Below, in pieces: positions 33,835 to 42,838 of a stretch of DNA of 64,000 nucleotides. The stretch is from Paenibacillus sp. (GTDB lineage Bacteria > Bacillota > Bacilli > Paenibacillales > NBRC-103111). Position 1 is the stretch's first letter, and each line of letters opens with the position of its first letter. Where the stretch lies: assembly GCA_031180825.1 (NCBI GenBank), contig JAPSLM010000002.1, forward strand, positions 124,001-188,000, read 5' to 3'. The notes beneath the pieces are model-generated. The model saw nothing but the letters and a program-made list of their open reading frames with translations. It did no database searches and was not told the DNA's origin. A program made the position numbers and the translations under genes.

Positions 33835-33880
33835 GGGAGCACCTCTTGCGGCGAAAGCGGCCGGAGGCGCTTCTTTTTTT
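33835..33880 (+). terminator. Terminator ending the peptide-transport operon
   Basis: GAGCACCTC...GCGGC and GCGGC...GGAGGCGCTT pair around a GAAA loop and are followed by TTCTTTTTTT. Confidence 0.8.
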
Positions 33881-33954
33881 GTTCTTCCGGAGCAGAATGC
33901 CGTGCGCTTCAGGTACTACGCAAAGTTAGTACTACCCGCTTTGTCGAATCCGCG

Positions 33955-33989
33955 TACAATAAGGTTTAAGACCAGGTGCTAGGAACTAA
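33955..33989 (+). promoter_or_regulatory. Possible -10 and FapR-like element before aas
   Basis: TACAAT (33955-33960) lacks a clear -35. On the minus strand 33989-33973 reads TTAGTTCCTAGCACCTG, which agrees at 13 of 17 positions with the FapR box as I recall it (TTAGTACCTAGTACTAA). FapR represses lipid-synthesis genes in Bacillales, and the next gene is lipid-related. The match is partial and not verified. Confidence 0.35.
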
Positions 33990-34026
33990 CCGCAAAAAAC
34001 ACAAAGCACCGACGGAGGGAATAGCT

Positions 34027-36156
34027 ATGGTATTGGTAAAATGGTTGGCCCGAATCGTACTTACCCTGTTGTTTCAAGCGAGATTCAGCGGTTTGGAAAA
34101 GCTCGATTTCCGCAAACCGACCATTCTGATCCCGAATCATCTGTCGCTGATCGATGCGGCGCTGCTTGCCACACGGCTGCCGGAGGAAGTCACGTTCGTC
34201 GTGAACACGCGCATTGCCAAAAGGTTCGCCCCGTTCATCCGCCTGCGGAAGCATATTGCCGTCGATCCGATGAATCCGTACTCCGTGAAGCAGATGGTCA
34301 AGACGGTGCAAAAAGGGGCTCCGCTCCTCGTCTTCCCGGAAGGGCGCGTCAATACCGCGAGCGGCGGCTCGCTGATGAAAATATACAGCGGCGTCGGCTA
34401 CATCGCCCTCCGCACGGGCGCGACGCTGTACCCGATTGCCTTGAACGGTCCGGAACGGTCCAAATTTTCTTACCTGAAGCATAAAATCCGGCAGGCGTGG
34501 TTCCCGAAAGTTACCGTGCGGATCGGCGATCCGTTTACTTTGGATTACGACCGCAGCCAGTCGATGAAATCGCAAAAGGAACGCGCTGCGGCGCAAATCC
34601 AGAAGAAGCTGGAGGCCGAGCTGGTGAGCAGCCGGGTGAAGACCGGGATCAACCTGTTCAACGAGCTGCTGACCGCTGCCAAGCATCACGGGTACAATTT
34701 CCCGGTGTGCGAGGACTTGAGCCAGACGTTTACGTATAAAAAGCTGCTGACGGCTTCCTACGTATTTGCCAGAAAGCTTGCGGCCGAGCTGAAAGACGAG
34801 CCGGGCGTCGCCGTCCTGCTGCCGAATTCCGCCGCCCATCTGCTTGTGTTGTTCGCGCTGTTCAAGCTTGACAAACGGCCGGCGATCCTCAACTTTTCGG
34901 CCGGGGAAAATAACATGCGCATCGCCTGCGAAACCGCTTCCGTCCGGACGATTTTGACCTCCAGACAGTTTGTCGACAAAGGAAAGCTGACGCCGGTGAT
35001 CGAAAGTCTTGGTCAAAAGTACCGCGTGTTGTATTTGGAAGACATGAAGGATACGCTCCGTATGAGCGATAAGCTGTCCGGCTTCGCGGATTTCCTGCTC
35101 AAACGGAAGGCGACAGTGAAGAATACCGAGATCGTGCTCTTTACGTCCGGCAGCGAAAGCGTCCCGAAAGGGGTCGTGCTGGACCATGCCAACCTGTATG
35201 CGAACATGCAGCAGACCCGCACGGTGATGGATATTAACGCGCAAGACGTCTTTTTCAATGCGATGCCGATGTTTCACAGCCTTGGGCTGCTGGTGACCGT
35301 GCTTCCGGTGCTAAACGGCGTGAAGGTGTTTCTGTACCCGAGCCCGCTTCATTACAAGGTTATCCCGGAGCTGGCTTACGATCGGAATGCGACGTTTCTG
35401 TTCGGCACCTCGACGTTCCTGGCGGCCTACGGCAAAGCGGCGCATCCGTACGATTTTCAATCGCTTCGCTGCGTGATCGCCGGGGCCGAGAAGCTGAAGG
35501 ACGAAGTCCGGCAGCTGTGGGTCGACAAGTTCCATGTTTGCCCGGTGGAAGGCTACGGCACGACGGAAGCTTCGCCGGTCGTGGCGATGAACACCCGGAT
35601 GTGGCATCGCAAAGGAACGGTCGGACAAATTCTTCCGGGTATCGCCTATAAGCTCGAGCCTGTGCCGGGACTGGAAGGCGGCAAGCTGCTGATTCAGGGG
35701 CCGAACTTAATGAAGGGTTATCTGCTTCACGAAGAGGGCTTCAATCCGTGTCCCGAATGGTACGATACCGGGGACGTGGTAAAGATCGACGAAGACGGTT
35801 TCGTGACGATCGTGAGCCGGGTGAAGCGGTTTGCGAAGATCGGCGGCGAAATGGTGTCCTTGAACCAAGTGGAGGAGCTTGCGGCAAGCTGCTACCGGGA
35901 CGCGAACGTAGCCGCAGTCAGTGTGCCGGACAGCCGCAAGGGCGAGCGCATCATCCTGTTCGTGACGCAAGAAGAGCATCAGATTCAGGCGATCAAGCAA
36001 TTTGTGAAAGACCGCGGGCATTCCCCGCTCATCACCCCGTCCAAGCTGGTGCGGGTCGAGAAGCTGCCGATTCTGGGCAGCGGCAAGCCGGATTATGTGG
36101 CACTGAAAAAGCTGGCCGAAGAGCCGGCGGCAGACGAAGGAGCGAACGCCGTATGA
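34027..36156 (+). CDS. aas: Bifunctional acyltransferase / acyl-ACP (CoA) synthetase, Aas-like
   Basis: A 709-residue fusion. The N-terminal 190 residues form a PlsC-type acyltransferase with the catalytic NHLSLIDA motif (HX4D) and FPEGRVN. Residues about 200-700 form an AMP-binding synthetase with the P-loop LFTSGSESVPKGV, GYGTTEASP and the C-terminal swivel Lys in LPILGSGKPDYVAL. In E. coli, Aas activates fatty acids onto ACP and re-acylates lysophosphatidylethanolamine at the inner face of the membrane. I chose ATG 34027 with GGAGGGAATAGCT upstream. The next gene, an LplT-like lysophospholipid flippase, overlaps by 4 bp, as expected for this pathway. The pair is typical of proteobacteria. 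Confidence 0.9.
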   Translation: MVLVKWLARIVLTLLFQARFSGLEKLDFRKPTILIPNHLSLIDAALLATRLPEEVTFVVNTRIAKRFAPFIRLRKHIAVDPMNPYSVKQMVKTVQKGAPLLVFPEGRVNTASGGSLMKIYSGVGYIALRTGATLYPIALNGPERSKFSYLKHKIRQAWFPKVTVRIGDPFTLDYDRSQSMKSQKERAAAQIQKKLEAELVSSRVKTGINLFNELLTAAKHHGYNFPVCEDLSQTFTYKKLLTASYVFARKLAAELKDEPGVAVLLPNSAAHLLVLFALFKLDKRPAILNFSAGENNMRIACETASVRTILTSRQFVDKGKLTPVIESLGQKYRVLYLEDMKDTLRMSDKLSGFADFLLKRKATVKNTEIVLFTSGSESVPKGVVLDHANLYANMQQTRTVMDINAQDVFFNAMPMFHSLGLLVTVLPVLNGVKVFLYPSPLHYKVIPELAYDRNATFLFGTSTFLAAYGKAAHPYDFQSLRCVIAGAEKLKDEVRQLWVDKFHVCPVEGYGTTEASPVVAMNTRMWHRKGTVGQILPGIAYKLEPVPGLEGGKLLIQGPNLMKGYLLHEEGFNPCPEWYDTGDVVKIDEDGFVTIVSRVKRFAKIGGEMVSLNQVEELAASCYRDANVAAVSVPDSRKGERIILFVTQEEHQIQAIKQFVKDRGHSPLITPSKLVRVEKLPILGSGKPDYVALKKLAEEPAADEGANAV

Positions 36157-37388
36157 ACGTATGGAAAAAACTCAGACTCAAACCGATCAATGCGCTGCTC
36201 GTCTCGCAATTCTGGAGCGCGTTCGCCGATAACGCCATTTTGTTCGCGATCATCGAAATGCTGCGGGCCAAGGCGTATCCCGAATCGTATATCGGCAACG
36301 TGCAGCAGGCCTTTTTGTTCGCTTACGTCGTTCTGGCGCCGTTCGTCGGCAGCTTCGCGGATAAGCATCCGAAGTCGGTCGTGCTGCTGATCGGCAACGC
36401 GCTGAAAGCGCTCGGGATCGTCGGGCTGCTGCTCGGTCTCGAGCCGGCCTTGAGCTACGCCGTGATCGGAATCGGCGCAGCCGTGTACAGTCCGGCGAAG
36501 TACGGCATCCTCGGCGAAATTTTGAGCCGCTCCGCGGCTGATGCGAAGCAGCTCGACTCCGAGCTGCTCAAGGCGAACGCCAAGATCGAGGGCTATACGA
36601 TCATCGCCATACTGGCCGGTACGGTGGGCGGAGGCATTCTGGCGAAGCAGTCGCTGACGGTGTGCATCGCCGCCTGCCTGCTGCTGTACGTGACCGCGCT
36701 GCTTTTGTCGCTATCGATTCCGCGGGTGGCGGGGAACCCGGGCATTCATTACGCCAAAGATTCGATCCTGTTCTTTAAAGATATCGCCCGGCTGTTCCGG
36801 GACCCGACGGCCCGTTACTGCCTGATCGGCACCGGCTCGTTCTGGATGACCTCGTCAGTCATTCGCGTCGCGGTCATTTCCTGGATTCCGCTGCACCTCG
36901 GCATTCACGGGGTCGATCAGATTTCGATGCTGATTGCGGTTACGGCTATCGGCATTATGGCCGGAGCCCTGACGGCTCCCAAGCTGATCCCGGCGCATAA
37001 ATACTTGAACTCTTATCTGTACGGCGTTGTGATGGTTGCGCTCATTCTCATTTTCCCGATGCTGAGCAATCTGTACGTAACGGTATTGATCTTGCTGGCG
37101 GTCGGTTTCGCCGGGGGCGTCTACGTCGTACCGCTGAACTCGGTGCTGCAGAAGGTGGGCAATCCGAAGATCGGCGCAGGCAAAACGATTGCCGTGCAAA
37201 ACTTGTTCGAGAACCTATTGATGTTCGCGGGCGTGCGGGCGTATACGCAGGCGACCGCGGCCGGAACAAGCGTGGAGACGTCGATTTACGGCGTCGGGCT
37301 GGTGCTGGCGCTGTTTGTGCTCTATCTCGTGTTCCAGGCCGTGATGCTGAAGCGGAGAAGCGCCGAAGTTGCCGGCTCTCGCATATGA
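36153..37388 (+). CDS. lplT: LplT-like lysophospholipid transporter (MFS)
   Basis: A 411-residue MFS protein with about 12 helices. It opens with LKPINALLVSQFWSAFADNAILFAIIEML and continues GAAVYSPAKYGILGE, both characteristic of LplT. VVPLNSVLQKVGNPKIGAGKTIAVQN lies in the C-terminal half. LplT flips lysophospholipids inward for reacylation by Aas. Its ATG overlaps the aas stop (ATGA), a gene order identical to the E. coli lplT/aas partnership. Confidence 0.9.
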   Translation: MNVWKKLRLKPINALLVSQFWSAFADNAILFAIIEMLRAKAYPESYIGNVQQAFLFAYVVLAPFVGSFADKHPKSVVLLIGNALKALGIVGLLLGLEPALSYAVIGIGAAVYSPAKYGILGEILSRSAADAKQLDSELLKANAKIEGYTIIAILAGTVGGGILAKQSLTVCIAACLLLYVTALLLSLSIPRVAGNPGIHYAKDSILFFKDIARLFRDPTARYCLIGTGSFWMTSSVIRVAVISWIPLHLGIHGVDQISMLIAVTAIGIMAGALTAPKLIPAHKYLNSYLYGVVMVALILIFPMLSNLYVTVLILLAVGFAGGVYVVPLNSVLQKVGNPKIGAGKTIAVQNLFENLLMFAGVRAYTQATAAGTSVETSIYGVGLVLALFVLYLVFQAVMLKRRSAEVAGSRI

Positions 37389-37400
37389 ACGCTTGCGCTT

Positions 37401-37446
37401 AAAGCAAAGACCGGACCCCGTCGTCGGGGAATCCGGTCTTTGCTTT
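37401..37446. terminator. Bidirectional terminator between lplT and gerQ
   Basis: AAAGCAAAGACCGGA (37401-37415) pairs with TCCGGTCTTTGCTTT (37432-37446), with CCCC/GGGG extending the stem. It can serve both converging genes. Confidence 0.85.
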
Positions 37447-37450
37447 GCGC

Positions 37451-37915
37451 TTATCGTCCCGGCAGCGGCGCCGAGCCGAACGGATAAGTATATTGAAGCG
37501 TTTCGTCGAACGTAATGTAGTCAAGGTTGACCATCAGCAGCAAAAAGCGCGTGCCGGTTTTGGGATCGCTGACGATGATGTGGTCGCGGCCCGCCGCTTC
37601 GATACGCCCCTTGAAAATTTTGGCGTTCCACTGGGAGTTGTTCTCGTAGGTCATATACAGCGTAGCGACTTTGCCCAGGTTCAGGCGCAAAATATTTTCG
37701 ATGAAGGATTGCTCCATCGGCAGCTGCCCGGGGGTGACCGGCGCGGCCGGCGTCGGCACCTGCTGTCCTGCAGCGGTAATCGTCGAGCCTGCCGGGATCA
37801 TCGGCGTAAGCGATTGCGCCGTAGACTGTCCCCCGTACGGGGCGGGGCTGTAGCCGGGGCTGGAGTACCCGCCGCCGTACGGGGTCGGTACTGCTTTGTT
37901 CGGATTGTTATACAT
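37451..37915 (-). CDS. gerQ: Spore coat protein GerQ
   Basis: A 154-residue protein. The first 65 residues are low-complexity, rich in Pro, Gly, Tyr, Ser and Thr. The GerQ domain follows: FIENILRLNLGKVATLYMTYENNSQWNAKIFKGRIEAAGRDHIIVSDPKTGTRFLLLMVNLDYITFDE. GerQ is cross-linked into the coat by transglutaminase Tgl and is needed for CwlJ function in germination. AAGGAGG precedes the ATG. Mother-cell expression is expected, but I could not find a convincing SigE or SigK promoter. An ACACCAT-N7-ATGGTGT repeat lies about 60 bp upstream (37971-37991). Confidence 0.92.
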   Translation of the reverse strand: MYNNPNKAVPTPYGGGYSSPGYSPAPYGGQSTAQSLTPMIPAGSTITAAGQQVPTPAAPVTPGQLPMEQSFIENILRLNLGKVATLYMTYENNSQWNAKIFKGRIEAAGRDHIIVSDPKTGTRFLLLMVNLDYITFDETLQYTYPFGSAPLPGR

Positions 37916-38060
37916 CGCTCATAATCCTCCTTCAAACTTCGCTTGATTTGGGTTTCGACTGGGCTGGAGCACACCATTCATACTATGGTGTGGGCGAATG
38001 TTTGGTGACGGATTTTTTTGTTGGATCGAAGAGCGGTGGCATACAGCCCGAAAGAGCAGG

Positions 38061-38942
38061 CTATCCGAAAATCTGCGCCGCAATGCTGTAAAGGTTTCCG
38101 CTTCGAGGCGGCAGGCCCGGCGAGTGCAGGACCATGACAGGCGGTTCGGCAACGCTGGCGAAGCCGCATGCTTCCAATAACGGGGGAAACGCAGGACGTT
38201 CTGAAACGACGTCGATCCTCAATTTACCGCAATGTCCGCTTGCCAGGCGGTCGATGAGGGCAAGAGCCGTATGGTCGTCCGGAGCCGTAATCGGTCCTAG
38301 GGTCAAATGGATAGGCCCTTGAATGCTTAAGCCGAATCCTGCAATCGTACCGTCCGCAGTATAGGCGATGAGAGATTGCTTCGCTTGCTTGATCCGGGTT
38401 TGCAGGAATCGGGAGCGGTCTGCTCCGACGGAGCGGCGGTCCAACTCGATAACCTCCGGAATATGCTCGTTCGTCATAGGGATGAGGCGGACAGGCTCGC
38501 GTTCCGTGCCCCAAGAAGGCGGCCGGTACCGGTCGCATAACAGCTTGCAGACATGGCCGGCCCTTCGAAAACCAAGCTTTTCATATAGAGGCTCGCCTTC
38601 TTTGGTGGCGATCAGCTGGATAGTCGTATACGGACCTGCAGAAATTATGCATGTTTGCATCAACGCTTGCCCAAGACCGAGCCGCCTATATTCAGGGTGT
38701 ACGATAACCAGGCCGATTGAAGCCAGCTGCCGTCCATAAGGTATAATTGCCGCGCTCGCGACGATCTGCCGGCGATTATTTCTGATCCCGTAAATTGTGC
38801 CCGAAGACAGCACCGTTCGAAGCTCGGGTTCGGCATAGTCCCACCCGACCGATTCGGAGAGCGCAATGAGGCCTGGAATATCCGTTTCGGATAGCTTGTA
38901 TATGTCCCGTTCCGGCGAAAGTGCCGTCGTCACTCCAATCAT
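38061..38942 (-). CDS. GNAT-family N-acetyltransferase with second C-terminal domain
   Basis: A 293-residue protein. The first half is a complete GNAT fold with the acetyl-CoA loop HPEYRRLGLGQALMQ and LYEKLGFR. The second half (around residues 150-293) is a GNAT-like domain of the Acetyltransf_18 type that pairs with it in many Bacillales proteins. The substrate is unknown. I chose ATG 38942 with AAAGGACG before it. Longer starts reach into the terminator of the next gene and are unlikely. Confidence 0.82.
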   Translation of the reverse strand: MIGVTTALSPERDIYKLSETDIPGLIALSESVGWDYAEPELRTVLSSGTIYGIRNNRRQIVASAAIIPYGRQLASIGLVIVHPEYRRLGLGQALMQTCIISAGPYTTIQLIATKEGEPLYEKLGFRRAGHVCKLLCDRYRPPSWGTEREPVRLIPMTNEHIPEVIELDRRSVGADRSRFLQTRIKQAKQSLIAYTADGTIAGFGLSIQGPIHLTLGPITAPDDHTALALIDRLASGHCGKLRIDVVSERPAFPPLLEACGFASVAEPPVMVLHSPGLPPRSGNLYSIAAQIFG

Positions 38943-39027
38943 CGTCCTTTCGTACGCACGCCGTCTCTGCCACGGAAGCTTCCGCATAAGATAGGGCGCG
39001 TTTTCTTTGACCGTCAACGCAGGGTGC

Positions 39028-39056
39028 AAAAAGAGCCCTTCATGAACAAGGGCTCT
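39028..39056 (-). terminator. Terminator after the aldo-keto reductase gene
   Basis: On the minus strand GAGCCCTTGTTCATGAAGGGCTC forms an 8-bp stem, followed by TTTTT. Confidence 0.88.
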
Positions 39057-39064
39057 TCCCGAAC

Positions 39065-39898
39065 TTAAAAATCAATATGATCCGGATCCGGGCCAAAGCG
39101 GCGATCTTGGTTCAAGCCGTCCAGACGCGCCATATCCTCGTCGGACAAGGTGAAGTCGAAGACGTCGAAGTTTTCGCGGATGCGGCTTTCGCGAATGGAC
39201 TTCGGAATGGTAACCACCCCGTGCTGCAGATCCCAGCGGAGAACGATCTGCGCCGGCGTTTTGCCGTATTTGTCCGCCAGCTCGCTTAGCAGCGGCAGAT
39301 CGAGATTGCCCTGCATCAGCGGACTCCAGGCTTCCAGCTGAATTTTGTGCTCCTTGCAGAACGTCCGCAGCTCCTGCTGGATTAGTAGCGGATGGAATTC
39401 GACTTGGTTCACGGCAGGAACGATTTCGCTATCCTGCAGCAAATCCTCCAGATGATGCACTTTGAAATTGCTGACGCCGATCGCCCGGACGAGGCCGTCC
39501 TTATACAGCTTTTCGAGCGCCTTCCAGGTTTCCTTATATTTGCCCTTCACCGGCCAGTGAATGAGGTACAGGTCGATGACCTCGAGCTGCAGCTTCCGCC
39601 GGCTTTCCTCGAAAGCCTGAAGCGTGCTGTCGTAGCCCTGGTCCGCATTCCATACTTTCGTCGTGACGAACAGCAGGTCGCGCGGAATGCTGCTGGCTTG
39701 AATCGCCTGGCCGACCCCGGCTTCGTTGCCGTAGACGGCAGCCGTATCGATGGAGCGGTAACCGGCTTCCAGCGCATGCCGTACGGCTTGGACGACCTCG
39801 TCGCCTTCCTTGGTTTTCCAGACGCCCAGTCCGAGCCATGGCATGCGGACGCCGTTGTTTAGCACCGTAGTGTCGCTGAATCGCTGAATCGCGGTCAT
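39065..39898 (-). CDS. Aldo-keto reductase (YvgN/AKR5-like)
   Basis: A 277-residue NADPH-dependent reductase with the family motifs GYRSIDTAAVYGNEAGVG (catalytic Asp and Tyr), TKVW (Lys) and LIHWPVKG (His), plus GVSNF, VNQVEFHPLL and IPKSIRESRIREN for cofactor. Members reduce aldehydes such as methylglyoxal. I chose ATG 39898, directly after AAGGAGGGAATTTGCAC; the longer frame starts upstream of this site. It has its own terminator. Confidence 0.92.
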   Translation of the reverse strand: MTAIQRFSDTTVLNNGVRMPWLGLGVWKTKEGDEVVQAVRHALEAGYRSIDTAAVYGNEAGVGQAIQASSIPRDLLFVTTKVWNADQGYDSTLQAFEESRRKLQLEVIDLYLIHWPVKGKYKETWKALEKLYKDGLVRAIGVSNFKVHHLEDLLQDSEIVPAVNQVEFHPLLIQQELRTFCKEHKIQLEAWSPLMQGNLDLPLLSELADKYGKTPAQIVLRWDLQHGVVTIPKSIRESRIRENFDVFDFTLSDEDMARLDGLNQDRRFGPDPDHIDF

Positions 39899-40011
39899 GT
39901 GCAAATTCCCTCCTTGGACAAATTTTACCTCTTTCATGATAACATAATCGGGTGCGGAACGAAAAATAACGGTCCGGATCGCCCGGACGACCGCTACTTG
40001 AAACTTCGTTA

Positions 40012-40071
40012 TTGAACGAAGGTATAAAAGAGTTTATTATGTAAGTTAAGGAAAAATTAGAATCTAACGGT
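40012..40071 (+). promoter_or_regulatory. Kinase-gene promoter with LytTR-like half-sites
   Basis: TTGAAC (40012-40017), a 17-bp spacer and TATTAT (40035-40040) form a fair SigA promoter. TAAGTTAAG (40042-40050) matches the LytTR half-site consensus [TA][AC][CA]GTTN[AG][TG] fully. A reverse-strand ACCGTTAGA (40071-40063) matches 8 of 9 positions after a 12-bp gap, next to a second -10-like TAATAT at 40071-40076. Autoregulation by the LytTR response regulator downstream is plausible. Confidence 0.5.
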
Positions 40072-40142
40072 AATATTGTGAGGCGGTTTCATATTCATCA
40101 TAACGGTCGCCGCACTGCATCGGCAAGGAGAGAGGAATAAGC

Positions 40143-41846
40143 ATGAAGCTCCGGACGTTCTTTTTCCTGTGGTTTGTCGTGCCTGTGACGTGCCTGCTCG
40201 CTTTGAGCAACGTCTTCTATTATTACGCGACGAAACAGATGCTGATGAACAACCACTATAACGAAGTCGAAAACTTCACGAGCAATATCAAAATTTATTT
40301 CGAGCATTCCCTGCGGTCCGCCGACTATGCCGAAAAGCTGCTGGCGGAAAATTTGCGTCTGGCGGCCATGCTTGCGCAAAGCAAACTGCCTCCGCGCTTG
40401 GAACAGGTGAGCAATAAGGAGTTGACGGAACTAAGCAAGGAGCTGGGCGTGTCGGATATTACGCTATTTCAGCGCAAGGGCGACGATATCGTTGCCCTGC
40501 GCTCCTCCAATCTCGCACAACGAAATATATCTGCCAAAGAATTTGAAGATTTTTGGTTTCTCGCCTTCAACCAACTGCTGGATGGGGAGGAAGTCACGGT
40601 TTCCGAAGGCTATACACTTCCCCATTACTGGTCAGGCCCTATGGACGTTGCATCCTCGGACCCGAACGCGCTCCATAAATTCGGATACTACCATGACGGG
40701 CAGACGGACTATATGATCAATCCGTTTTACAGACAGGAGGATATGGAAGAATATGTGGATTTGGCTTCTTACATGGACATGATCGAACGTCTGCAGAAAG
40801 AAAAACCGTTCCTGATCGGACTTACGGGCTTTAATGCCGAGCGTTTTGGAGAAGAAATGTACGAAGTCAAGCAAAATGATCGTTTGGTTATTCCTTATCC
40901 GAAGCGTCCGATCTTCTTTGGTCAGTATGTCATGCAGGCGGACAATGATGTGGAGAAGGTCAGACAGGCGCATCGGGAAAAAAAGACGATCAGCTACCAG
41001 GCAAACGTTCAAGGAAGAGACGTGATCAAGAGCTTTGTGCCGATCGAAACCGAGCTGCCTCTGGTGATCGGCCTCGTCTCGGATTACAGCTATATTCAGA
41101 ACGAGCTGAGGCGCCAGTCGGAGCGGCTTCTTATGGTCAGCGTCGCGTCTTTCCTGATGCTCGGGGCGTTGGTGCTTGTTTTAATCCGAAAAAGCAAGCT
41201 TGCGGCGGCCATCGTTTCTGCCGAGAAAATTTATCTTGATAGCATGAACAGCTTATTTACGGCTATCCGGGGGCTAAACCACGATGTCGGCAACATTGTC
41301 AATGCCATTCACGCCCATGTGCAGAAGAAGGAATACGACGAGCTGGAAAAAGTAACGCAAGCGTGGGTAAAGGAAGTCGTTGAAATTCAAGATGTCGTTA
41401 TGATCCGCCACCCGACGCTATCGGCCATCGTACAATTCGCGGCCAGCAGCGCGATCAAGCAAAAGGTGAAGCTGGAGCACAACATCGCCGTCACGGGCGA
41501 TCTGAAGCTGAACGGGGAGAAGTCGCTCGATTTGATTCGCATCGCAACGAACTTGATATCCAATGCGTTTGATGAAACCGTCAAGCTGCCGGCGGAGGAG
41601 CGGCTGGTTCAAATGTCCGCTTGGACCGCGGACCGTATACTGTATTTCAAGGTATCCAATCGCGGGAGAGCGATCAGTCAGGAGGAGCTGCCCCGGCTTC
41701 TAAGCGCAGGCTATTCCACCAAATTCAGTCACGAAGGCTTGGGCTTGCAGGTGGTCAAAGAGCTGGTGCAAAAATATAAGGGGCAGCTGTGGGTCGAAGA
41801 TTTTGAAAACGCGGGAGCTACGTTTATGTTCAAAATTCAAATTTAG
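40143..41846 (+). CDS. Membrane sensor histidine kinase with SpoOB-type phosphotransfer helix
   Basis: A 567-residue kinase with membrane helix one (residues 7-27), an extracellular sensor domain of about 300 residues (Cache-like by size) and membrane helix two near 328-350. A dimerisation helix carries NHDVGNIVNAI, where His380 is the likely phosphorylated residue (the HDxxN pattern of SpoOB/Cit/Agr-type kinases). A HATPase domain follows with N-box NLISNAFDE and G-box GLGLQVVKELV. It has a strong AAGGAGAGAGG site and lies 5 bp before a LytTR response regulator. Ligand unknown; the large outer domain suggests a small molecule rather than the multi-helix sensor of AgrC. Confidence 0.87.
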   Translation: MKLRTFFFLWFVVPVTCLLALSNVFYYYATKQMLMNNHYNEVENFTSNIKIYFEHSLRSADYAEKLLAENLRLAAMLAQSKLPPRLEQVSNKELTELSKELGVSDITLFQRKGDDIVALRSSNLAQRNISAKEFEDFWFLAFNQLLDGEEVTVSEGYTLPHYWSGPMDVASSDPNALHKFGYYHDGQTDYMINPFYRQEDMEEYVDLASYMDMIERLQKEKPFLIGLTGFNAERFGEEMYEVKQNDRLVIPYPKRPIFFGQYVMQADNDVEKVRQAHREKKTISYQANVQGRDVIKSFVPIETELPLVIGLVSDYSYIQNELRRQSERLLMVSVASFLMLGALVLVLIRKSKLAAAIVSAEKIYLDSMNSLFTAIRGLNHDVGNIVNAIHAHVQKKEYDELEKVTQAWVKEVVEIQDVVMIRHPTLSAIVQFAASSAIKQKVKLEHNIAVTGDLKLNGEKSLDLIRIATNLISNAFDETVKLPAEERLVQMSAWTADRILYFKVSNRGRAISQEELPRLLSAGYSTKFSHEGLGLQVVKELVQKYKGQLWVEDFENAGATFMFKIQI

Positions 41847-41851
41847 AATCC

Positions 41852-42742
41852 ATGATCCATAAGGCGGTGAACCGGACGTTGAATCAAGGGGAACGACTGA
41901 CTGCATTAATTGCGGAGGACGATTTTGCACAAAAGCAGCTTTTAATTCGATTTGCCGAGGAGCATCATCTCATCGTCGTCGATACGGTCTCATCCGGAAG
42001 CAAGCTGGTGGACAAGTATGTCGAGCTGCAGCCGGACCTCATCCTTACGGATATTAGCCTGGACGGTATTTCCGGTCTTGAGGCTTGCCGCAGGATTAAG
42101 ACGAAGGGATACGATCCTTGCATTATTGTGGTTACGGCGCTAACGGACATGAAATATGCGGAGGAAAGCTTCGAGATTGATTCGCTCTCCCTTATGCTGA
42201 AGCCTGTAACCACCGAACGGTTCAAGAAAAGCTTGGAGAAGGCGAAGAAGCATTTGATGCAGAAAAGAAAGCAATCGCCCGCTGCCGGAGCAAGCGGCGA
42301 ACGTTTGGTCCGCTGCAAGCAAAAAATCTGCGATTTGGAAGGGCGAAACCTGCTGCGGGAGGTTTACATCAACGAGGAACAAATTCTCTACATCACCAAA
42401 GAACGCAAACACATTTCCATCAAATGGACGGACTGCAATTCGATTCAAACCCTTCACATCGCCTCTACTTTGAAGGAGCTCAACAAGATCACTTCACCTT
42501 GTATTTTTCAGTGCAATAAGAGTCAATTGGTCAATATAAAATACGTCCGAAAGCTGTGCGCGGACCTTCTTACGCCGGGAAATTATGAAATACTGCTTCA
42601 CAACGTTTCCGAATCGCTGACGCTCAGCAGGAGCTGCTATGCTCAGTTTGAGCAGGCGCGCAGCGCGATGATGGCGAACCGGCAGGCTTCGACAAATTTT
42701 AATCCGGAAAATACGATTTTAGTGCGGGATAATGCAAAATAA
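41852..42742 (+). CDS. LytTR-type response regulator
   Basis: A 296-residue regulator with a receiver domain (residues 17-130; acidic pocket AEDD, phospho-acceptor Asp67 in LTDIS, and switch residues in VVTAL and LMLKPV). A C-terminal LytTR DNA-binding domain spans about 155-270, with the family's VYINEEQILYITKERKHISI and FQCNKSQLVNIKYVRKL. It would bind paired half-sites near target promoters. The first codon is uncertain: ATG 41852 has a poor site, and GTG 41867 is possible. It is the partner of the kinase just upstream. Confidence 0.87.
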   Translation: MIHKAVNRTLNQGERLTALIAEDDFAQKQLLIRFAEEHHLIVVDTVSSGSKLVDKYVELQPDLILTDISLDGISGLEACRRIKTKGYDPCIIVVTALTDMKYAEESFEIDSLSLMLKPVTTERFKKSLEKAKKHLMQKRKQSPAAGASGERLVRCKQKICDLEGRNLLREVYINEEQILYITKERKHISIKWTDCNSIQTLHIASTLKELNKITSPCIFQCNKSQLVNIKYVRKLCADLLTPGNYEILLHNVSESLTLSRSCYAQFEQARSAMMANRQASTNFNPENTILVRDNAK

Positions 42743-42810
42743 ACTATTCTGCGGCTTTAATCTTTATAATCGAATTACAGAAGGTTGGCCAACCCGTCTG
42801 TTATAAAATT

Positions 42811-42819
42811 ACCGTTGAG
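42811..42819 (+). promoter_or_regulatory. LytTR-like half-site before the small secreted protein gene
   Basis: ACCGTTGAG fits the LytTR half-site consensus at every position and is close to the half-sites before the kinase gene. A perfect palindrome GGTTGGCCAACC lies 16 bp upstream (42783-42794). No second half-site at the usual spacing was seen. Confidence 0.35.
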
Positions 42820-42838
42820 GTTTGGAGGTAAGAGGATA

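Noticed and set aside
33979..35277. 432-codon open frame on the minus strand
   Set aside because: Antisense to aas, whose catalytic motifs are intact.
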